Below, piece after piece: positions 25,991 through 32,120 of a DNA stretch of 39,886 nucleotides. The first letter of the stretch is position 1; each line of letters begins with the position of its first letter. The notes under the pieces were generated by a model, which was not told where the DNA came from, ran no database searches, and saw only the letters and a list, made by a program, of their open reading frames with translations. Source of the stretch: Candidatus Eisenbacteria bacterium (lineage in GTDB: Bacteria > Desulfobacterota > Binatia > DP-6); NCBI GenBank assembly GCA_035577985.1, contig DATJZY010000163.1, positions 1 through 39,886 of the forward strand. The letters are read 5' to 3'. The translations under genes and the position numbers were made by a program.

Positions 25991-27687
25991 TTGAGCTTCC
26001 CCTCGAGCGATACCATCTCGGTTCCCTTTCCGACTGGACCCTCGAGCGCAGCGAGGGCGGTCACGTTCTTCAACGAGTCGTTGCCGCCGAACGGCCGGCA
26101 CTGGAAGAGCCAGAGCTTTCCGCCGACGCACCCGAACTCGACGTCCCGCGGGCGCGGGGCCCCGGCGGGACCGCGAGCCGGCTCGAGCGTGTCGTCGAGC
26201 TTACGACCAGCCCCGACGAGCTCAGTCAACTCGCCCGGCGCGCCGGGGTCGACCGAGGCGCCGAAGCTCTCGTGGTGCATCGGCGTCTCGCACGCCGCGA
26301 GATCGTCCACGCGTCGCGCGACGTCGGCGAAGACGAGGAGCGGGGATCCGCGCAGCACGTCGTCGCCGATGCCGCTCACCTGCGGGAGCAGGAACGTCCA
26401 CGGCGCCCACACCTCGGCGAAGGCGACCGTCGCGCTCTGCTGCGCCCATTCGACGACGCGCTCGACCTTCTTCATCCCGGCCGCGAGGTCGGCCTGCGAC
26501 TTCGACCCGGATGAGGCGAGGCCGTCGATCGTCTTCGCGGCCTCGGCGCGCTCGCGCTCGCCGAGGAGCCCCGAGCCGTACGCCGCTTCCGTGAGCGCAC
26601 CGAGAACCCGGATGTCCTGCTTCCCGGTTTGTCCCTTCGCGTCGAGCCACGCGCTGCCGCGGCGCTGGATCAGGGCCGCCGAGGTGATGGCGACGTCGAC
26701 CAGACGGCGCTGATCGGCCGGCGACGGCTTTCGCGACGCGACCCCGCGCCGCGCCCGGGCCATGATGGCGGCGAGGTTCGTCATCGCGTCGACCGGATCG
26801 GTCGTGGCGCTCGGCATCTTCGCCGACAGCTCGGCAGCGAGCGCCTTGTCGTCGAAGGCCGCGAGCTGCGTGCGCAGGACGCTCTCGTCGAGCGAGGTGA
26901 CCTTCTCGATCTCCGCCATCAGCTCGTCGACCTGCGAGCGCACCGAGCCCGCCGGCTGCTTGTCGCGGTACGCCTTCAGCTTCGGGAGGAGGTTCGCCGA
27001 GAGCTGGTTGTGGGTCGCGTCGCGCAGCGGCTTGAACTTCGGGTCGGCCTGCTGGATGCGGATGGCGATGTTGCGGATCTTCTGGATCTGCCCCTGATCG
27101 TTGCGCACGTAGTAGCGGCGCTGCAGCTCGTAGGCGAGGAGGTAGTCGCGTGCGTCGTCGTAGTCGGGCAGCGTCAGGTAGTTCTCGAAGAACTTCGGCG
27201 CAGCGGCCGCCTCGTACTCCGCGCCGGCGAGCCCGCCGTAGGAACGCATCTCGGCCAGCTTGTGCGTGGGGTTGGTCTCCGTGAAATATTTCTCCAGGAT
27301 GTAGCCGCGGACGAGGTCGTGGTGGTCGGCGAACGAATCCCATTCCCAGAGATCGCGCGCGAAGATGTTCGCGATCCACATGCGCTGCTTTCCGAGCGCC
27401 AGGGCCCACGGTGCCCGGAAGGCGGAGCAGAAGAGCGCGTCGGGTCCGCACGGGCTTCGCACCTGGTTGTCCACCTGCACCGGGAGCTTCTGCCCGTTCG
27501 GGCAGACGCAGTAGTTCTCGGTGTACGGGCCCTTCATCTTCGAGAGGCAGAGGGCGAAGTTCCGCTTGAGTTCGTCCTGCTGCGCGTTCGTGAGCACCGT
27601 GGGCGGCTCGAAGCCGTGCGCGACCCCTGCGAACACCCCGACTGCCAGCGCGAGCGCCGGCCATGCGAACCCACGCCGTTTGGTCAC
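25987..27687 (-). CDS. Secreted protein with PEP-synthase-like C-terminal end, function unknown
   Basis: 566 residues from a GTG after AAGGGGGG. A signal peptide (about residues 1-25, ending in VAHG) is followed by a Cys-rich stretch with five Cys between about 47 and 87 that suits periplasmic disulfides. A Trp/Tyr-rich region then leads into a helical middle part. Near the end, GDDVLRGSPLLVFADV and RPRDVEFGCVGGKLWLFQCRPF resemble the closing strand of the PEP/pyruvate-binding domain of PEP synthase, which reads 'P.DIEW...G.LYILQ.RP'. No phosphohistidine domain is present, and ATP would not be expected in the periplasm, so it may be a binding relic. It is the first gene of the envelope operon, divergent from the serine hydrolase. 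The resemblance is my reading and is uncertain. Confidence 0.6.
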   Translation of the reverse strand: MTKRRGFAWPALALAVGVFAGVAHGFEPPTVLTNAQQDELKRNFALCLSKMKGPYTENYCVCPNGQKLPVQVDNQVRSPCGPDALFCSAFRAPWALALGKQRMWIANIFARDLWEWDSFADHHDLVRGYILEKYFTETNPTHKLAEMRSYGGLAGAEYEAAAAPKFFENYLTLPDYDDARDYLLAYELQRRYYVRNDQGQIQKIRNIAIRIQQADPKFKPLRDATHNQLSANLLPKLKAYRDKQPAGSVRSQVDELMAEIEKVTSLDESVLRTQLAAFDDKALAAELSAKMPSATTDPVDAMTNLAAIMARARRGVASRKPSPADQRRLVDVAITSAALIQRRGSAWLDAKGQTGKQDIRVLGALTEAAYGSGLLGERERAEAAKTIDGLASSGSKSQADLAAGMKKVERVVEWAQQSATVAFAEVWAPWTFLLPQVSGIGDDVLRGSPLLVFADVARRVDDLAACETPMHHESFGASVDPGAPGELTELVGAGRKLDDTLEPARGPAGAPRPRDVEFGCVGGKLWLFQCRPFGGNDSLKNVTALAALEGPVGKGTEMVSLEGKLK

Positions 27688-27733
27688 GGGGCACCCCCCT
27701 TACCGCACATCGATCGAAAGGAGAACCACCACG

Positions 27734-28735
27734 ATGCGTGACGGCAGCCGGATCGGGTCGGCCGTGCTGGCGACCGTTTTGCTGGTCGGCGGCGCCTCCG
27801 CGGGGCGCGAAGCGCCCGCACCGACCGCGGCAGAATGGCTCGCCTCGATCCGTCCGTCGCCGGAGCTGCAGGAGTTCCTCGACCACACGATCGACGCCTC
27901 GCTCGCCCGCGACCCCCGCCTGCGCGCCGCGAAGGTCCGCGTGGCCCTGCTGGACCTCGCCCACGGCGAGCCCCCGCGGCTCGCCGCCTACCACGGCGAG
28001 GCGCCGATCTATCCCGCGAGCGTCGTGAAGTTCGTCTACCTGATGGCCGCCTACCGCTGGCAGGAGCAGGGCAAGCTGCGCATCGAGGGCGAGTTCGACG
28101 AGCAGCTCTCGGAGATGATCCGGCAGTCGAGCAACCAGGCGACGCGCAAGGTCTTCGCGCGGCTGACCGACACCGAGCCCGGACCCGAGCTGTCCCCCGA
28201 CGCATATCGCGATTTCCGCGAGCGGCGCCTCGTCGTGAAGCGCTGGCTCGCGAGCCTCGGCATCGACGACCTCCACTGCGTGAACCCCACCTACGACGGC
28301 AACGGCGATCTCTTCGGCCGCGACGCGCAGTTCATCCGCGACCCGAGCGTCGCGGGTGGGCTCGGCGGCACGGCGCCGAATCGCCAGGCAATGACGGCGA
28401 TCGGCACCGCCAAGCTGCTGGCGCTGCTCGCCACCGATCGCGCGCTCACGCCCGAGGACTCGGCCGTCGTCCGCCGTCGCATGCGGCGCGATCCGAAGGA
28501 GCAGCGCCACCTGGTCGCGCGCATCGCGGGCGGCGCCGCACGCGTCGGCGGCCTCGAGGTCTACGCCAAGAGCGGCACGTGGGGGCCGATCTACGCGGAC
28601 GCGGGGATCGTGCGGCAGGTGGAATCGGGTCGCCAGATGGTGATCGTCGTCTTCACCGAGGCGGCGCCCGCCTACCACGGCGACTTCATCGCCGATCTGA
28701 CCGAGCGGAGTGCCGAGCACCTGCTCGTGAAGTGA
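27734..28735 (+). CDS. Secreted serine hydrolase, class A beta-lactamase fold
   Basis: 333 residues. The signal peptide (about 1-23) predicts a periplasmic enzyme. The penicillin-binding triad is complete: SVVK at 96-99, SSN at 132-134 and KSGTWG at 279-284. The class A omega-loop Glu ('ExxLN') is not seen, so beta-lactam hydrolysis is unlikely. A D,D-peptidase, esterase or amidase acting on peptidoglycan-type substrates is more plausible. AAAGGAG at 27717-27723 gives a good ribosome-binding site. It is 46 bases from the divergent five-gene envelope operon, so the two units probably share control. Confidence 0.85.
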   Translation: MRDGSRIGSAVLATVLLVGGASAGREAPAPTAAEWLASIRPSPELQEFLDHTIDASLARDPRLRAAKVRVALLDLAHGEPPRLAAYHGEAPIYPASVVKFVYLMAAYRWQEQGKLRIEGEFDEQLSEMIRQSSNQATRKVFARLTDTEPGPELSPDAYRDFRERRLVVKRWLASLGIDDLHCVNPTYDGNGDLFGRDAQFIRDPSVAGGLGGTAPNRQAMTAIGTAKLLALLATDRALTPEDSAVVRRRMRRDPKEQRHLVARIAGGAARVGGLEVYAKSGTWGPIYADAGIVRQVESGRQMVIVVFTEAAPAYHGDFIADLTERSAEHLLVK

Positions 28736-28746
28736 CGGCCGCCGCG

Positions 28747-29400
28747 TCAGGTCTTGCCGGTCGGGCGGCGCGCCGGCTCGGGCCCGAGCAGACGGCCGAG
28801 CGCTAGACGAAGGAAGCGTCGCTGGCGCGCGATCGCCGCCGGGCTGTAGGGATCGCGCCCGGTGACGGTTTCGATGAGATCGGCGCTCGCGAAGTAACCG
28901 AAGATGAGGAGGTAGAGCCCGGCGCCGAGGTGCAGGAGGTCGGCTGCCTCCCAACCGCTGTCGCTCGAGTCGGCGAGGACGCGGAGCCCTTCGGAGTAGA
29001 GCGGGCGGAGCACCTTGCCGACGGCGGCCGGCAGCGCACGGCGATCCTCGAGGCCGGCGCGCTGGATCAGGCGGGGGAGGTGCGGATGCGCCACCAGGTA
29101 CTCGACGAGCTGCTCGACGAAGCCGCCGGGTTCGTCGGTCGGGTGCGCCGAGCGACTCTGCGCCACCATCGTGATGATGGGCTCGAGCCCGCGCGACAGC
29201 GCCGCTTCGTAGAGCGCCCGCTTGTCGCGGAAGTGATGGTAGAGGCTCGCCTGGTTCTTCAACCCCGCGTCCGCCGCGATCTCGCGCACCGAGACGCCCG
29301 CGAAGCCGCGCTCCGCGAAGCGCCGCTCGGCGGCGTCGAGGATGACGTCGCGCGTCGACGGTGTCGCGCGCCGTCGCGCCGGCGTGGAGCGTCGCCCCAT
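28747..29400 (-). CDS. TetR-family transcriptional regulator (paralogue of the one at 14630)
   Basis: 217 residues from the ATG at 29400; the open frame extends upstream but that part would cover the promoter of the divergent gene. The HTH reads RDVILDAAERRFAERG...VREIAADAGLKNQASLYHHFRDKRALYEAAL. The ligand domain (VEYLVAHPHLPRLIQRAGLED, and an RRFLRLALGRLLGP tail) parallels the TetR at 14630 (VEHLAAHPHLARLVQRALIEE; KRFLEKAIYRLVGP). It is divergent from the alcohol dehydrogenase gene, its likely target. It converges on the serine hydrolase, 11 bases apart. Confidence 0.9.
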   Translation of the reverse strand: MGRRSTPARRRATPSTRDVILDAAERRFAERGFAGVSVREIAADAGLKNQASLYHHFRDKRALYEAALSRGLEPIITMVAQSRSAHPTDEPGGFVEQLVEYLVAHPHLPRLIQRAGLEDRRALPAAVGKVLRPLYSEGLRVLADSSDSGWEAADLLHLGAGLYLLIFGYFASADLIETVTGRDPYSPAAIARQRRFLRLALGRLLGPEPARRPTGKT

Positions 29401-29440
29401 GTCGCGCCCGGTACCGGAGCGACCGTACGTTTGCAACGCC

Positions 29441-29470
29441 TTGACCGACGTTCGCGGCCCGCCATATAGG
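29441..29470 (+). promoter_or_regulatory. Candidate promoter of the alcohol dehydrogenase gene
   Basis: TTGACC (29441-29446) and TATAGG (29465-29470) are 18 bases apart, the best -10 match in the window. The start should be near 29477, leaving about 31 bases of leader with GGAGG before the ATG at 29508. Palindromes CGGTACCG (29409-29416) and CGTACG (29424-29429) just upstream could serve the divergent TetR. Confidence 0.5.
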
Positions 29471-29507
29471 GTTCCGTTCACTTCTCGAACCAACGCGGAG
29501 GATTCCA

Positions 29508-30596
29508 ATGGTCAAGGCAGCGGTGCTCTACAACTTCGGCGAGGCGTTGAAGATCGACTCGCTCAAGCTCGCCGATCCTCGTCCCGACGAGGTCGTCGTG
29601 AAGCTCGCGGCGAGTGGCGTGTGCCACTCCGATCTGTCGGTGCAGCAGGCGAAGCTGCCGTTCCCCCCGCCCGTCGTGCTCGGCCACGAGGGTGCCGGCA
29701 TCGTCGAGGAGGTGGGCAAGGACGTGAAGACCCTCAAGCCCGGCGATCACGTCGTCCTGTCGTGGGTCGAGAACTGCGGTCGCTGCCACTACTGCATCGC
29801 GGGCAACGTCCACCTCTGCGAGGCCGGCTTCCAGTCGGTCATGACCGGTGGCGAGTTCGTGTTCGAGAAGGACGGCGTGAGCATCGCGCGCATGGCCGGC
29901 GTCGCGTCGTTCTCCGAGCGCACGGTCGTGCGCGCGACGGCCGCCATCAAGGTGCCGGACGACGTCCCGCTCGATCGGGCGTGCCTGGTCGGCTGCGGCG
30001 TCATGACGGGTGTCGGCGCGGCGGTGAACACCGCCAAGGTGCAGCCGGGCCAGACGGTCGCCGTGTACGGCTGCGGCGGCGTCGGCCTGAACGTCATCCA
30101 GGGCGCGGCGCTCTGCGGCGCCGGGCGCATCATCGCCGTGGATCTCTCGCCGTCGAAGCTGGAGCTCGCGAAGACGTTCGGCGCCACGGACCTCGTGAAC
30201 GGCAAGGACGGCGACGCGCCCGATCAGATCCGTGCGCTCACCGACGGCCTCGGCGTCGACTTCGCGTTCGAGGTGATCGGCGTGCCCGCGGTGATCCAGC
30301 AGGCGTACATGTCGCTCAAGCGCGGCGGCAAGGTGATCGTGGTCGGCGTCCCGCCGATGGGCACCACGGTCGAGATCCCCGGCCAGATGATCTCGCTCGA
30401 AGAGAAGTCGGTCATCGGCTCGCTCTACGGCTCGGGGAACATGCGCCGCGACATGCCCCGCCTGATCGACCTCTACCAGCGCAAGCGCCTGAAGCTCGAC
30501 GAGCTCGTCTCCAAGCGCATCAAGCTCGAAGACGTGAACAACGCCTTCGCCGCCATGGAGAAGGGCGAGGTCGCCCGAAGCGTGATCGTATTCTGA
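29508..30596 (+). CDS. Zinc-dependent alcohol dehydrogenase (medium-chain, MDR)
   Basis: 362 residues. Catalytic zinc ligands are Cys39 (GVCHSD), His60 (GHEGAG) and Cys163 (VGCGVMTG). The structural zinc site is [17 protein letters not shown] with Cys90, 93, 96 and 104. The Rossmann motif GCGGVG (188-193) is followed by Asp213, which favours NAD over NADP. The build is that of class III-like or aryl/alkyl alcohol dehydrogenases in the cytoplasm; substrate is unknown. It has a good promoter and GGAGG site. The divergent TetR is the likely regulator. A perfect 13-base hairpin begins within its stop codon region. Confidence 0.93.
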   Translation: MVKAAVLYNFGEALKIDSLKLADPRPDEVVVKLAASGVCHSDLSVQQAKLPFPPPVVLGHEGAGIVEEVGKDVKTLKPGDHVVLSWVENCGRCHYCIAGNVHLCEAGFQSVMTGGEFVFEKDGVSIARMAGVASFSERTVVRATAAIKVPDDVPLDRACLVGCGVMTGVGAAVNTAKVQPGQTVAVYGCGGVGLNVIQGAALCGAGRIIAVDLSPSKLELAKTFGATDLVNGKDGDAPDQIRALTDGLGVDFAFEVIGVPAVIQQAYMSLKRGGKVIVVGVPPMGTTVEIPGQMISLEEKSVIGSLYGSGNMRRDMPRLIDLYQRKRLKLDELVSKRIKLEDVNNAFAAMEKGEVARSVIVF

Positions 30597-30623
30597 TTCC
30601 GACCCTCGGCGGGTCGGAATCAG
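30593..30623 (+). terminator. Strong hairpin terminator of the alcohol dehydrogenase gene
   Basis: CTGATTCCGACCC (30593-30605) pairs perfectly with GGGTCGGAATCAG (30611-30623) over a 5-base loop. The stem contains the TGA stop codon (30594-30596). No U-tract follows, in line with the other hairpins here. Confidence 0.65.
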
Positions 30624-30662
30624 GGGCGAGAGTGTAGCGGCGGTGGTCCGCGCGACCGGGGT

Positions 30663-30688
30663 GTCGCGGCCGGCGAAGCCGGCGCGAC
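30663..30688. repeat. Second stem-loop between the ADH and P450 genes
   Basis: GTCGCGGCCGGC (30663-30674), a GAA loop and GCCGGCGCGAC (30678-30688) form an 11-base stem with one bulged G. It lies beyond both stop codons, in the 186-base gap that holds no gene, and could end transcripts from either side. Confidence 0.5.
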
Positions 30689-30779
30689 ATTCCGTCACGC
30701 GCGTCGGAGATGGTTCCGGCCTCACAACCAAGCGATGCGCGCGGCGCGAGCGGCGTGCGGTGGTGAGTGGCGCGGGGCG

Positions 30780-30806
30780 CCCCCGCGCCCCCCGCCGCCC
30801 CCCCCC
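30780..30806 (-). repeat. C-runs (G-runs on the P450 strand), possible G-quadruplex
   Basis: Runs of 5, 6 and 9 C occur at 30780-30784, 30788-30793 and 30798-30806, so the P450 mRNA would carry G9, G6 and G5 within 30 bases just after the TAG stop at 30810-30812. The 9-base run can supply two tracts, meeting a simple four-tract quadruplex pattern. Confidence 0.5.
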
Positions 30807-30809
30807 GAC

Positions 30810-32042
30810 CTACGCCCCCGCTCGCGACGGCGTGAAGCGCACCGGCATCCGCTTGATGCCGTTGATGAAGTACGAGCGCAGGCGTTCGGCGGGGCCGGCC
30901 AGCTCGATGTCGGGGAGGCGGCGCAGCAGCTCCTCGAACATGACGCGGATCTCGAGCCGCGCGAGGTTCGCGCCCAGGCAGAAGTGCGGGCCGATGCCGA
31001 AGGCCAGGTGGTCGTTCGGCGTGCGGCCGATGTCGAACGTCTCGGCGTGCGGGAAGGCGTCCTCGTCGCGGTTCGCGGAGGCGTAGAAGAGCACGACCTG
31101 CTCGCCCTCGCGGACCTTCTGGCCGTGGACCTCGGTGTCGCGCAGCGCGGTGCGCCGGAAGACGTTCACGGGCGACACCCACCGCAGCATCTCCTCGACG
31201 GCCGTCGGCAGCAGCGAGCGATCGGCCATCAGGCGCGCGCGCTGCTCGGGGTGCTCGATGAGCGCCAGCATGCCGCCGGAGACGAGGTTCCGCGTCGTCT
31301 CGTTGCCCGCCACGAGCAAGAGCATGAAGAACGAGCTGAAGTCGGCGCGATCGAGGCGCTCGCCGTCGACCTCGGCGTGCATGAGCGTGCTCACGAGGTC
31401 GTCCTTCGGGTTCGCGAGGCGATCCTCGGCGAGCTCGTTCGCATACATGAAGAGCTCGGCGGCGGCCATGGCGCCGACCGTCGGGTCCAGGCCGTACTCG
31501 GGGTCGTCGAAGCCGATCATCTTGTTCGACCACTCGAGGACCTTGCGCCGGTCCTCCTTCGGCACCCCGACCATCTCGACGATCACCTGCAGGGGCAGCT
31601 CGGCGGAGATGCGATCGACGAAGTCGCACTCGCCGAGCGGCGCAACCTGGTCGATGATGTCGTTCGTGATCTCGCGCACGTGGTACTCGAGGTTGCGGAT
31701 CACCTTGCCGGAGAAGCCGAGGCTCACCAGGCGGCGGTGCTTGGTGTGCCGGGGCGGGTCCATGTTCACGAGGAGGCCCTTCTGGACCTCGTACTCGTCC
31801 TCCTTGAACGGTCGCAGGATGACGCCGCGCTTGGCCGACGAGAACGTCTTCTGGTCGAGCGAGACGTCGAAGATGTCCTTGTACTTGAGGAGGGACCAGA
31901 ACCCGACGTCGCCCGGCATCTCGTTCCAGTAGACGGGACATTCGCGCCGGAGCTGCGCGAAGGTCGCATGCGGCGGACCCGCGGCTTCGTACTGCGACTG
32001 GTCGATGAGATCGACGGGCGGTCGGAGGTTCGGCGTCGCCAT
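30810..32042 (-). CDS. Cytochrome P450 monooxygenase
   Basis: 410 residues, soluble bacterial type. The I-helix oxygen motif AGNETT is at 245-250, ExxR at E284-R287, and the heme loop FGIGPHFCLG at 348-357 with Cys355 as thiolate ligand. The AGNETTRN form and the MDPPRHTKHRRLVS segment recall CYP124/125/142-type enzymes that hydroxylate steroid side chains or branched lipids; this is suggestive only. Electron donors are not encoded nearby. The ATG at 32042 is eight bases from the -10 of a TTGACA promoter with an internal operator, so the mRNA would be nearly leaderless. It is divergent from the fused CoA-transferase. Confidence 0.93.
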   Translation of the reverse strand: MATPNLRPPVDLIDQSQYEAAGPPHATFAQLRRECPVYWNEMPGDVGFWSLLKYKDIFDVSLDQKTFSSAKRGVILRPFKEDEYEVQKGLLVNMDPPRHTKHRRLVSLGFSGKVIRNLEYHVREITNDIIDQVAPLGECDFVDRISAELPLQVIVEMVGVPKEDRRKVLEWSNKMIGFDDPEYGLDPTVGAMAAAELFMYANELAEDRLANPKDDLVSTLMHAEVDGERLDRADFSSFFMLLLVAGNETTRNLVSGGMLALIEHPEQRARLMADRSLLPTAVEEMLRWVSPVNVFRRTALRDTEVHGQKVREGEQVVLFYASANRDEDAFPHAETFDIGRTPNDHLAFGIGPHFCLGANLARLEIRVMFEELLRRLPDIELAGPAERLRSYFINGIKRMPVRFTPSRAGA

Positions 32043-32050
32043 CACTTCCA

Positions 32051-32080
32051 CGGGTACCCAAACAAACGTTCGTTTGTCAA
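32051..32080 (-). promoter_or_regulatory. Promoter-operator module of the P450 gene
   Basis: On the minus strand a consensus -35 TTGACA (32075-32080) and TACCCG (32051-32056) are 18 bases apart. The operator ACAAACG-TT-CGTTTGT (plus strand 32062-32077) is a perfect inverted repeat with a 2-base centre. This module matches the one at 14590-14619 at 24 of 30 positions, so the TetR at 14630 is the best candidate regulator. Confidence 0.6.
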
Positions 32081-32120
32081 GCAATTCCGCCGGGGTCGCA
32101 CGCACGCGACGAGGAAGGGT

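Noticed and set aside
27710..27717. TCGATCGA as an operator between the serine hydrolase and the envelope operon
   Set aside because: An 8-base palindrome is common by chance in this composition and no second copy or promoter hexamers accompany it.
27734..28735. Class A beta-lactamase giving drug resistance
   Set aside because: The SxxK, SxN and KSG motifs are there but the omega-loop Glu needed for deacylation is not visible, so it is more likely a PBP-like hydrolase.
30624..30809. A small gene in the gap between ADH and P450
   Set aside because: Open frames there have no ribosome-binding site or recognisable sequence; the gap is filled by hairpins and C-runs.
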